Assembly: GCA_002412885.1 (NCBI GenBank)
Contig: DHVX01000097.1
Coordinates: 1-12,380 of the forward strand
Length of the DNA: 12,380 nt
Direction of reading: 5' to 3'
Source of the DNA: Bacteroidales bacterium UBA5197
GTDB taxonomy: Bacteria; Bacteroidota; Bacteroidia; Bacteroidales; Lentimicrobiaceae
Below are positions 5,871 to 12,380 of the stretch, piece after piece. Each line of letters starts with the position of its first letter. The first letter of the stretch is position 1. Below the pieces are notes generated by a model that had not been told where the DNA came from, did not search any database, and worked only from the letters and a program-made list of their open reading frames with translations. The position numbers were made by a program, and so were the translations under genes.

Positions 5871-8504
5871 TCAGTTGATCAGATAACTATTGAGTTTCGA
5901 GTACAATTCACCACGGTTAATTGGCTTAGGAATATAATCGTCACAACCAGCAGCTAAACAGGTTGCCTTATCATCGCTTTGCGAATAGGCGGTTACTGCA
6001 ATAACAGGCAATTCAGGTGATTTGTGTTTGATGATCCTTGTGGCATCAAGTCCATTCATAAATGGCAGGTGAATATCCATAAGCACCATTTCAATGGTGT
6101 CATCGTTGGCGCAAATATTCACCGCATCCTGTCCGTTTATTGCCCTCAGGATGGTTGCGTTTGTTTTATTCAGCAAGCGCTCAATAAACATAAAATTGAC
6201 CTCATCGTCTTCAACAACCAATATTTTATGATTATCCAGATTCAGATCTTTTATAAGTTTATCGGGAGTGCTTTGAATTGTTTCGCTAACTGGCAGGTAG
6301 GGAATTGTAAAAATAAATTCTGAGCCTACGTTAACCTGAGAATTTACATGGATTTTACCTCCTAAAAGCTCGGTATAAGCTTTTGAAATCGGTAATCCGA
6401 GACCATGACCTTCAAACTTGCGCGTGTAAGGATCTTCAAGAACCCTGAAACGATCAAGAATAACTTTCTGATAATCCGGGCTTATACCCCTTCCGGTATC
6501 CTTTACAAATAACTCGAGAGCAGAACCCTTAATTTCATAACCGAAATCTATCGTTCCCCTGTCGGTATATTTGATAGCATTATCAAGCAGGTTAGTAAGA
6601 ATGGTCTTTAGTTTCTGATCGTCGAACCTTATTCGGGATAAATTATCAGCCACTCCGAGGTGATAAGTCAAGTTCAGATTTTTCTTCAAAGTCTCCGGTC
6701 GCAACTCAGCATACATCTGCCTTAAAAGATTGTTGAGGCTGAATGAGATAGGATTGACAGTGGCATCGCCGGTTGCAATTCTAGACAATTCAATAAAACC
6801 ATTGACCAGTCTAAGCAACTGCTGCGAACTTTCATTGATCAATTCTACATATCTTTCCTTATCCTTTATAGGGGTACCGGTTGAAGAAAGTAAACCTGTG
6901 AATCCATGAATTGCACTGATGGGGATGCGAAGATCATGTCCCAGATTGGTAAGGAAAGTATTTCTGAGCTGCTCATTTTCATCAGCCTTAATCTTCGTTT
7001 TTTGAAGATCTGCTTCAACTTTCCTTTGAGGGGTGACATCAAGGACCATCAATTTTATTTTATTTCCATCCAGAATTGCGTTCAATACAACACTCCGGAT
7101 TCTACCAACTGCAGTAATCATTTCAACATCAAGGTTTTGTACGAGGCTATTTGTTAAAACGCCTTCCAGCATTATTTTCCAGTGTTCAGGATGCCTGAAT
7201 ACGGTTGGCATATTGGTGCGTCTCAGGTTATCAATGTTACTTAATTCCAGCAAGCTGACCATTACATCATTGGCATGCAGAATTTCCCCCTGCAGAGAAA
7301 CAGTACAAATTCCAATGTTGGCGTTATTGACCAACTTATTGTAATTCCAGTCTGTCCCCTGAGTATTCATTTCTGTCATTGCTTGCTCAGTAATATTCTG
7401 ACGGTGAGTAATAAACTTGCTGATAACACCTTCCGAATTGGTTACCGGTGTAATTGTCACCTTTTCATGGTAGGTATTTGAATCCTTTTTGCGATTTGTC
7501 ATAACTCCATGCCAGATTTCACCATTTAAAATTGTATTCCAGATATTCTGACAAAGTTCTTCATTGAGGGTGTCCGTATTAAGCAGTTCGTCAATGTTCA
7601 TCCCAAGAGCATCAGTGGGAGTAAATCCGGTAAGTCTTGTAAATGAGGGATTTATCGACAAAATATTTCCTGAGGTATCGTAAATTGCAACCGCATCTTC
7701 AGCTGTATATAATGCGGTACCCTGTTGCTTTAGATTGACTTCTGCCTCTTTAACAGCTCCCATCTCGGTGAGGAATCCCCCAACACCAACTTTTCCGTTT
7801 TCCAGTACCACCGGAAATTTCTTAATCTGGTAGATTTTGTTTTTTATCTTAGCATTAGTTTCGACCAAAGATTTGGTTTCCATTGCATTGGTGTCAGATT
7901 GCACTAGACGGGTTGCAACTTCATCAGGCATCAGATCGAAATCTGTTTTTCCTATGATGTCGGGTTCTTTCTTACCTAGCAAGGTCATCATTTCTTCGTT
8001 CACATAAGTGTACCTGCTCTCATTGTCTTTCAGAAATGCAATGCCATTGCCGGTTTCAGTCGCTGTACGATAGCGGATTTCATTGAGCCAGATGGTTTGT
8101 CTTTTCTCACGGGTGGTTCTCCCGGTTTCCCAATTATCTACTGCTTCCCTTACCGAAGAAAGCAACCTTTTCCGGTTGTTCTTGATGACATAGTCGGTGG
8201 CTCCGTTTTTGATGCATTCCACGGCTATTTCTTCATCGGTGGGAGTAGTATATAAAATCAAAGGAATTCCATTTGCCGCATTCAATGTTTTATTAAGTGC
8301 TTCAGGTCCATTGAAAGTCGGAATAGAATAATTACAGATTATTACATCAGGGTTGAAGTTACTCAACTTCGATATGTATCCATCCCATGTTCTGGTCTGC
8401 TCCCAGTTTACATCAAATTTCCCTTTTTGCAGCACACGAACGGCAAGTTCAATATCGGCTTCAATATCTTCAACAAACAAAATGCGAATTTTTTGAGTTT
8501 TCAT
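5871..8504 (-). CDS. Hybrid sensor histidine kinase (REC-PAS3-HisKA-HATPase-REC)
   Basis: An 877-residue cytoplasmic hybrid kinase with no membrane segment. Domains in order: receiver (about 6-125); three PAS-like sensor domains (about 140-250, 260-375, 385-495), the second with a typical SINPSFTRLTGF; a coiled linker; HisKA with the phospho-acceptor H523 in LGHDLRIP; HATPase_c with N box NLLDNAIKYT (638-647), G1 DTGRGI (669-674) and G2 GHGLGL (699-704); and a C-terminal receiver with D766/D767, phospho-acceptor D810, T838 and K860. The N-terminal receiver keeps E12/D13, T86 and K108, but residue 58, the usual phosphorylated Asp, is Asn (IICNYSIP). The C-terminal receiver looks fully active. 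No regulator gene or output domain lies beside it, so phosphate must pass to a partner elsewhere. Such kinases commonly sense ligands, redox or oxygen through PAS domains; no signal can be assigned here. The start gives a standard receiver N-terminus (IRILFVEDIEAD). It ends at a strong terminator. Confidence 0.93.
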   Translation of the reverse strand: MKTQKIRILFVEDIEADIELAVRVLQKGKFDVNWEQTRTWDGYISKLSNFNPDVIICNYSIPTFNGPEALNKTLNAANGIPLILYTTPTDEEIAVECIKNGATDYVIKNNRKRLLSSVREAVDNWETGRTTREKRQTIWLNEIRYRTATETGNGIAFLKDNESRYTYVNEEMMTLLGKKEPDIIGKTDFDLMPDEVATRLVQSDTNAMETKSLVETNAKIKNKIYQIKKFPVVLENGKVGVGGFLTEMGAVKEAEVNLKQQGTALYTAEDAVAIYDTSGNILSINPSFTRLTGFTPTDALGMNIDELLNTDTLNEELCQNIWNTILNGEIWHGVMTNRKKDSNTYHEKVTITPVTNSEGVISKFITHRQNITEQAMTEMNTQGTDWNYNKLVNNANIGICTVSLQGEILHANDVMVSLLELSNIDNLRRTNMPTVFRHPEHWKIMLEGVLTNSLVQNLDVEMITAVGRIRSVVLNAILDGNKIKLMVLDVTPQRKVEADLQKTKIKADENEQLRNTFLTNLGHDLRIPISAIHGFTGLLSSTGTPIKDKERYVELINESSQQLLRLVNGFIELSRIATGDATVNPISFSLNNLLRQMYAELRPETLKKNLNLTYHLGVADNLSRIRFDDQKLKTILTNLLDNAIKYTDRGTIDFGYEIKGSALELFVKDTGRGISPDYQKVILDRFRVLEDPYTRKFEGHGLGLPISKAYTELLGGKIHVNSQVNVGSEFIFTIPYLPVSETIQSTPDKLIKDLNLDNHKILVVEDDEVNFMFIERLLNKTNATILRAINGQDAVNICANDDTIEMVLMDIHLPFMNGLDATRIIKHKSPELPVIAVTAYSQSDDKATCLAAGCDDYIPKPINRGELYSKLNSYLIN

Positions 8505-8535
8505 TTTGGAAGTTATTATGGTTTCAATTCAGCAA

Positions 8536-8569
8536 TCCTGTGTTTACATAATTTCCGGTTCACACAGGA
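8536..8569. repeat. Inverted repeat near the kinase start
   Basis: TCCTGTGT (8536-8543) and ACACAGGA (8562-8569) are perfect complements separated by 18 bp, 32 bp upstream of the kinase start codon. Possible operator or leader stem. Confidence 0.4.
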
Positions 8570-8649
8570 AAACCAGAAACGACCTAGGTCCTATGCCCAT
8601 GAAAATTACAGTCATCCAATTGTAATATCCAATCAATCAATATATTGAC

Positions 8650-8665
8650 TTTTACAACTGTAAAA
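8650..8665. repeat. Palindrome TTTTACA-N2-TGTAAAA
   Basis: TTTTACAACTGTAAAA has perfect 7-bp arms with a 2-bp centre, the size and form of a dimeric repressor site. It lies 146 bp upstream of the kinase start. Confidence 0.5.
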
Positions 8666-8844
8666 ACTGCCGGGTTGAAAACCTCCGGTGTATTGATCTA
8701 TGCCGGGAGAAATAAGCGACTTTTGATTCCTGGGAAGCAATCACTTGTCAGGGAACCAACACTGTCAATTTTAGCATGATTGCCGGAGTGGAAGATATAG
8801 AAGGAAACCTTGCCATACAGGTGGTTCATCCTCCTTCACATATA

Positions 8845-8886
8845 AATAGTTAAAGACAATGATGCAGGAAAGAATCTTTAACTGTT
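8845..8886. repeat. AT-rich hairpin with 18-nt loop
   Basis: AGTTAAAGA (8848-8856) pairs perfectly with TCTTTAACT (8875-8883). Beyond a G-U type pair the stem extends by two more pairs, giving about 12 bp. It overlaps the stop codon of the plus-strand open frame 8716-8853. It is not GC-rich and lacks a clear T tract on either side. Confidence 0.4.
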
Positions 8887-8893
8887 ACAGAAC

Positions 8894-8909
8894 TCATGCG
8901 GTTGCATGA
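8894..8909. repeat. Palindrome TCATGC-N4-GCATGA
   Basis: TCATGCGGTTGCATGA has perfect 6-bp arms around a 4-bp centre. It could be a protein-binding site or a tight hairpin, and lies just 8 bp from the preceding inverted repeat. Confidence 0.4.
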
Positions 8910-9058
8910 TGATAGTCCAGTTCATTTATTCCTCAGATGATCAATCTCCAGTTTATTTCTCAAAATGGAAACCTGGCTGAGGTGTCAGGTAAACACAGCT
9001 GTCCTTAACCTTCAAAATATCAATTGAACATGGATAACTGTGCTACGTAAAAGTGTGT

Positions 9059-9089
9059 CAAAGATACGAAAAAAGAAAGCAAAATCCAA
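9059..9089 (-). promoter_or_regulatory. Leftward promoter, TTG-N20-TATCTTTG
   Basis: Minus strand: TTG (9089-9087), 20 bp, then TATCTTTG (9066-9059), the textbook Bacteroidota promoter form. An A8 tract lies just upstream (9094-9101 on the complementary strand), like an UP element. Transcription would start near 9052, about 550 bp before the kinase gene. The product is either a long kinase leader or a non-coding RNA. Confidence 0.6.
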
Positions 9090-9119
9090 GCTCTTTTTTT
9101 TGTTTAAAACATTATGCGT

Positions 9120-9127
9120 CAAAGATA
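9120..9127 (-). promoter_or_regulatory. Second leftward -7 element
   Basis: A second TATCTTTG, part of a 10-bp direct repeat (GTCAAAGATA on the plus strand at 9057-9066 and 9118-9127, 61 bp apart). No TTG is at the -33 position, so it is weaker than the first. Confidence 0.35.
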
Positions 9128-9182
9128 TACAGACTAATCTAACTTACTAATGAAGCATTTTTGATGTATGCCATTCCATTCA

Positions 9183-9219
9183 TATGCAAAATTCTGCATA
9201 AATCATTTTTACAATGATT
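9183..9219. repeat. Two abutting inverted repeats
   Basis: TATGCA-N6-TGCATA (9183-9200) is followed with no gap by AATCATT-N5-AATGATT (9201-9219). Both have perfect arms. They sit between the leftward promoters and the osmC promoter, where a regulator could control either direction. Confidence 0.45.
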
Positions 9220-9421
9220 AATTTATTTGGTAATACAAAATAATTGAGTTGAAATTCTAATTTCTTTTACCTCCGGTTTTTAATTATATTATGTTCTGAT
9301 ATTGATATATGAGGTCAAATTTTTGCAGGCAGAACATCGATACACTTTTATTGCTTAGTGATTTTAATGCCGGGCTTTTACAAATGTTATGAAACTGCAA
9401 TAGCAGTTCATCAATTTTTAC

Positions 9422-9452
9422 ATTGCCAATGATCATTTTTACCTGATCTTTG
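9422..9452 (+). promoter_or_regulatory. Predicted osmC promoter
   Basis: ATTG (9422-9425), 19 bp, then GATCTTTG (9445-9452), one base off TAnnTTTG. Transcription would start near 9458, giving a leader of about 25 nt before the ATG at 9483. Confidence 0.5.
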
Positions 9453-9482
9453 TTAAATGTCTTAAACTCTAAAAACAATAGT

Positions 9483-9899
9483 ATGAAAAGAAATGCAACA
9501 GCCGTTTGGCAAGGATCAGGTAAAGAAGGAAAAGGAAATCTCACAACAGAAAGCGGAGTATTGAAAAGTATTCCCTACACATTTAAAATGCGGTTTGAAG
9601 ACGGGGTAACCGGAACAAATCCTGAAGAACTTGTTGCTGCTGCCCATGCAGGATGTTTTACCATGAAATTATCGTTCAATTTGAATGAAGCTGGTTTTGT
9701 AGCAGATAAGCTGGAAACCAAATGCGAAATTAAGTTTGAAAACGGTGCCGTTATTGGCTCACATCTGATCTTAAAGGCAAATGTAAACGATGTAAGCAAA
9801 GAGAAATTTGCTGAATTGGTTAAATCGGCTGAAGAGAATTGCCCGATTTCGAAATTACTCAACACAACCATTACATCGGAGTGGAGTTTGAACGATTAA
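9483..9899 (+). CDS. osmC: OsmC family peroxiredoxin-like hydroperoxide reductase
   Basis: A 138-residue cytoplasmic enzyme of the OsmC/Ohr family that reduces organic hydroperoxides and protects against oxidative stress. It resembles E. coli OsmC closely along its length: STESGVL-type TTESGVL (21-27), MRFEDGVTGTNPEELVAAAHAGCF (37-59) and ENCPISKLL (118-126). The two redox cysteines are C58 and C120, and the helper Arg is R38. The TNPEEL form and the spacing favour the OsmC branch over Ohr. An extra Cys (C81) is not a family residue. The ATG at 9483 is chosen because it gives the family's usual N-terminus (MKRNATAVWQGSG) and lies downstream of the promoter; a longer frame from a TTG at 9450 would begin inside the -7 box. 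It has its own promoter and terminator, so it is a single-gene unit. Confidence 0.95.
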   Translation: MKRNATAVWQGSGKEGKGNLTTESGVLKSIPYTFKMRFEDGVTGTNPEELVAAAHAGCFTMKLSFNLNEAGFVADKLETKCEIKFENGAVIGSHLILKANVNDVSKEKFAELVKSAEENCPISKLLNTTITSEWSLND

Positions 9900-9992
9900 T
9901 AAACGTCACCAACCATTTCGCGAAAACAGCATTAAAAATTCCATGTTTGATTTGATGTAAAGTCAAAACAGGTGTTAAAAGCACCATCTCTT

Positions 9993-10042
9993 GCCGCTCA
10001 ATTAAGAAAACCCTCAGGTATTTTTAATTGAGCGGCTTTTTT
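9993..10042 (+). terminator. Rho-independent terminator of osmC
   Basis: A perfect 13-bp stem (GCCGCTCAATTAA 9993-10005 with TTAATTGAGCGGC 10024-10036), an 18-nt loop and six T residues (10037-10042). It lies 93 bp after the osmC stop. Confidence 0.92.
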
Positions 10043-10060
10043 ATAAGATGCTGACTGCCT

Positions 10061-10094
10061 ATCGCTGAAAAGCGATGACTTGTGGTTATGCCAC
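10061..10094. repeat. Two small hairpins after the osmC terminator
   Basis: ATCGCT-GAAA-AGCGAT (10061-10076) has 6-bp arms and a GNRA-type GAAA loop. GTGG-TTATG-CCAC (10082-10094) follows, then GTTTTA. They may be a backup terminator or have no function. Confidence 0.35.
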
Positions 10095-10132
10095 GTTTTA
10101 ATACAAAAATCAAATCCAACTGTAATTCTGAA

Positions 10133-10162
10133 TTGCCATATCACACATCTTGCCTATATTTA
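10133..10162 (+). promoter_or_regulatory. Promoter of the ATP-cone nuclease gene
   Basis: TTG (10133-10135), 19 bp, then TATATTTA (10155-10162), one base off TAnnTTTG. Predicted start of transcription is near 10168, giving a leader of about 17 nt before the ATG at 10185. No Shine-Dalgarno is visible. Confidence 0.55.
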
Positions 10163-10184
10163 TCGCCAATAAAGCAAAGCATCA

Positions 10185-11018
10185 ATGGCCAATCAGATAT
10201 CTGTCAGAAAATCATCGGGTGAAAAGCAGGAGTTCTCCGAAGAGAAACTTTACAACTCTCTGCGAAATGCAGGCGCATCCGACGAAATTATTCAATCCAT
10301 CATCATTGAAATAAGGAAGTATCTTTTCGAAGGCATTCCTACCAGAAGTATCTACCGTAAAGCATTTAAACTTCTCAGGAATCAGGTAAGATCAACAGCT
10401 TCGCGATACAGTCTCAAACTTGCCATAATGGAGTTGGGTCCAACCGGTTATCCTTTTGAGAAGTTTATTGGTGCACTTATGAATCGTCTGGGATATGAAA
10501 CCCACGTCGGGCAGATTGTTCAGGGCAATTGTGTGACCCATGAAGTGGATGTGATTGCATGGAAAAATGACCTTAAAATTCTCATAGAATGTAAATATCA
10601 TAATTTACCTGGCAAAGTTTGCAGTGTTCAGGTGCCCCTTTATATACAATCGCGGTTTCTTGATGTAAAAGCAGCATGGGAACGTGTACCCGAAAATCAG
10701 GGAAAGAATTATCAGGGCTGGGTAGTGACAAATACCAGGTTTTCGGATGATGCATCTGCTTACGGGAAATGTGCCGGATTACATCTGATTGGCTGGGATT
10801 ACCCCCGCCGGGGAAGTCTTAAGGAACTTGTAGAAACCACCCGGTTATTTCCGGTAACGGCCATTTCAGGTTTAAATAAAAAGCACAAACAAATTCTCAT
10901 CGACAACAACTATATTCTGTGCTCCGACCTGTCTGTCAATCCCAAAGCGCTTGATCTGCTGAATCTTCATCCCCGCCAGTTAAAAGCACTGAAAACCGAA
11001 ATTGAAGAATTACTCTGA
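10185..11018 (+). CDS. ATP-cone domain fused to Mrr-like nuclease domain
   Basis: A 277-residue protein with three parts. Residues about 4-85 form an ATP-cone, the nucleotide-binding regulatory module known from ribonucleotide reductases and NrdR (VRKSSGEKQEFSEEKL, then SRYSLKLAIMELG). Residues about 86-205 look like an Mrr-type PD-(D/E)XK nuclease: GYPFEKFIGALMNRLGY, HEVDVIA with D122, ECKYH with E135 and K137, and VVTNTRFSDDA (180-190). The core residues D122, E135 and K137 are all present, so it may be catalytically active. The tail (about 222-277) has ISGLNKKHKQILIDNNY, like a helix-hairpin-helix DNA-binding element. From the parts, it may be a nuclease on DNA controlled by ATP or dATP; the substrate is unknown. 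It has its own promoter, no methylase or other restriction gene beside it, and no signal peptide. The annotation as a generic restriction endonuclease would be incomplete. Confidence 0.85.
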   Translation: MANQISVRKSSGEKQEFSEEKLYNSLRNAGASDEIIQSIIIEIRKYLFEGIPTRSIYRKAFKLLRNQVRSTASRYSLKLAIMELGPTGYPFEKFIGALMNRLGYETHVGQIVQGNCVTHEVDVIAWKNDLKILIECKYHNLPGKVCSVQVPLYIQSRFLDVKAAWERVPENQGKNYQGWVVTNTRFSDDASAYGKCAGLHLIGWDYPRRGSLKELVETTRLFPVTAISGLNKKHKQILIDNNYILCSDLSVNPKALDLLNLHPRQLKALKTEIEELL

Positions 11019-11133
11019 TTGGCAATCAGGCATTTAAGAAAAAGAAATCCCTGTAATATCTGCACGAATTACATAACATGCTCATTGATTGCAAGTTATT
11101 TGTCTGACTTTACGAAACCGACCTTAAATTTAT

Positions 11134-11141
11134 TATCTTTG
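11134..11141 (+). promoter_or_regulatory. -7 element for the AMP-binding enzyme gene
   Basis: TATCTTTG, an exact match to TAnnTTTG, 55 bp before the ATG at 11197. Transcription would start near 11147, giving a leader of about 50 nt. The leader holds a five-codon frame (ATG at 11160: MNHP then stop). The -33 region lacks a clear TTG. Confidence 0.55.
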
Positions 11142-11196
11142 CAAAAGGGATTTTCTGACATGAATCATCCCTGACTGACCATATAGGAATTTGTTG

Positions 11197-12380
11197 ATGC
11201 AGTATCCTGAAAATGAACTGCCAGGCAATTATTGTAAAACTCTAAAACGATCAGAATTGTACAACATGCTAAAATATAATGGCGATAAAACTGCCATTTC
11301 TTTTGGAGAAGAGAAAATCTCCTTCACACACTTTCACAATAAAATAAGCGCCTTTGCGGGAAAGTTCAGCATAAATGCAGGCGATCATGTTGTTATATTT
11401 TCGGAAAACCGGCCAGGCTGGGTTTATGCCTTTTATGCCGTGTGGAGCAAACTTGGCGTAAACATTCCGGTTGATTTTATGGCTTCAACTTCCGAAGTTG
11501 CCTACATTCTGAAAGATTCAACCCCAAAAGTGGTATTCTGCTCAGCCGACAAGCTGGATCAGATTAAAGAAGCCATTCAGCAGTCAGGAATTCAAACAAC
11601 ACTTCTTGTTATAAACGATCTGGAGAAACTCTCATCAACAGAGAACGTAAGCGTTGAGCAGCCTGAACATCCGGATGAAGATACAGCAGTTATCATCTAC
11701 ACTTCAGGCACTACCGGAAGTCCGAAGGGCGTTATGTTATCATACCAGAACCTTATCACCAATGTAAGCGCGGTATCTGAGCATATACCCATTTACCGTC
11801 ACGATTCCAGGGTAATGGTGCTGCTGCCACTACATCACATATTTCCGCTGATGGGAACAATGGTAATTCCTCTTTTTCTGGGCGCCACAATCGCAATCAG
11901 TCCATCCATGGCTTCTGAGGATATTATGGCAACACTCAGAAATAATTCCATCACTGTAATTATTGGTGTTCCACGGCTTTATGCGGCCATCCGCAAAGGC
12001 ATTATGGACAAAGTGAACAAAAGCGGAGTTGCAAGAATGTTATTTGGTGTTGCATCGAAACTTAAATCCAAAAAGTTCTCCAGAAAGATATTCAACACCG
12101 TTCACCAGAAACTTGGCGGATCGGTTGAGGTACTTGTTTCAGGAGGTGCAGCCCTTGATCCTGATGTTGGCAATGACTTTCAGGTGCTTGGTTTTGAAGT
12201 ACTTGAAGGCTATGGAATGACCGAAGCTGCGCCGATGATCACTTTTACAAGACCGGGCAGGGTAAAAATCGGTTCTCCCGGAGAACTGATGAAGGATACC
12301 AATGTACGTATTGATGATGGTGAAATTCTTGCTTCCGGACCAAACATCATGAAAGGTTACTACAACCGACCCGAAGAAAC
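11197..12380 (+). CDS. AMP-forming acyl-CoA synthetase (AMP-binding protein), 3' end missing
   Basis: Partial gene: 394 codons and two bases, cut at the right edge. It belongs to the ANL superfamily, which activates a carboxylate as an acyl-adenylate and usually transfers it to CoA. Motifs seen: P-loop-like A3 YTSGTTGSPKGVM (168-180), LPLHHIFPLMGTM (210-222), VPRLYAAI (258-265), VSGGAAL (314-320), A5 GYGMTEAAP (338-346) and the start of the later region (ASGPNIMKGYYNRPEE, 379-394). The absent part should carry the hinge and catalytic Lys domain. Similarity in style to long-chain fatty acid-CoA ligases of Bacteroidota suggests a fatty acid substrate, but this cannot be settled. The ATG at 11197 follows the only open frame and lies 55 bp after a strong -7 box. 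It is probably transcribed on its own. Confidence 0.92.
   Translation, partial: MQYPENELPGNYCKTLKRSELYNMLKYNGDKTAISFGEEKISFTHFHNKISAFAGKFSINAGDHVVIFSENRPGWVYAFYAVWSKLGVNIPVDFMASTSEVAYILKDSTPKVVFCSADKLDQIKEAIQQSGIQTTLLVINDLEKLSSTENVSVEQPEHPDEDTAVIIYTSGTTGSPKGVMLSYQNLITNVSAVSEHIPIYRHDSRVMVLLPLHHIFPLMGTMVIPLFLGATIAISPSMASEDIMATLRNNSITVIIGVPRLYAAIRKGIMDKVNKSGVARMLFGVASKLKSKKFSRKIFNTVHQKLGGSVEVLVSGGAALDPDVGNDFQVLGFEVLEGYGMTEAAPMITFTRPGRVKIGSPGELMKDTNVRIDDGEILASGPNIMKGYYNRPEE

Larger units (their letters stand above)
8505..9482. other. 978-bp gene-free region between divergent genes
   Basis: AT-rich region between the leftward kinase and the rightward osmC gene. No convincing protein gene is present on either strand. 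It contains at least six inverted repeats (8536-8569, 8650-8665, 8845-8886, 8894-8909, 9183-9200, 9201-9219), the palindrome GACCTAGGTC (8581-8590), a T8 run (9094-9101), two minus-strand -7 boxes and one plus-strand promoter. If the leftward promoters serve the kinase, its leader is about 550 nt; otherwise they may make a separate small RNA. A plus-strand open frame 8716-8850 (ATG at 8776, stop 8851-8853) reads protein-like but matches nothing recognised. Confidence 0.7.

Noticed and set aside
9284..9544. 86-codon open frame on the minus strand
   Set aside because: It overlaps the promoter and start of osmC, and its translation looks like non-coding AT-rich sequence.

Overview
The window looks like chromosomal DNA from a member of the Bacteroidota (Bacteroidetes). 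The evidence is a set of TAnnTTTG -7 elements 5' of most genes (several with a TTG 19-20 bp further upstream), the near absence of Shine-Dalgarno sequences, AT-rich intergenic DNA, and gene types common in that phylum. No rRNA, tRNA, CRISPR array, transposase or phage gene was seen. The species cannot be named from the sequence.

Layout. The left two thirds is read leftwards: a Tat-exported DUF362 protein cut by the window edge (1-776), an imperfect hexanucleotide array (927-992), DNA topoisomerase III topB (993-3137), an AAA/DUF4143 ATPase (3374-4696) with a nested dyad just before its start, a DUF2293 protein (4947-5654), and a large hybrid sensor kinase (5871-8504) with its own terminator. 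A 978-bp gene-free region (8505-9482) full of inverted repeats and outward-facing promoters separates these from the rightward genes: osmC (9483-9899, with terminator), an ATP-cone plus Mrr-like nuclease fusion (10185-11018), and an AMP-forming acyl-CoA synthetase cut by the right edge (11197 onward).

How they fit. Nearly every gene has its own promoter and wide spacing, so this is a row of single-gene units rather than one operon. The functions are DNA topology (topB), peroxide defence (osmC), lipid activation (AMP-binding enzyme), signalling (hybrid kinase), and three proteins of unknown role: the DUF4143 ATPase, the DUF2293 protein and the ATP-cone nuclease.

The best candidates for something new are the ATP-cone/nuclease fusion, the hybrid kinase whose N-terminal receiver has Asn at the phosphorylation site, the long dyad-rich leader upstream of that kinase, the CRP-like palindrome in the leader of the ATPase gene, and the hexamer array that is in frame with the topB stop codon. 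None is proven to be a new system.
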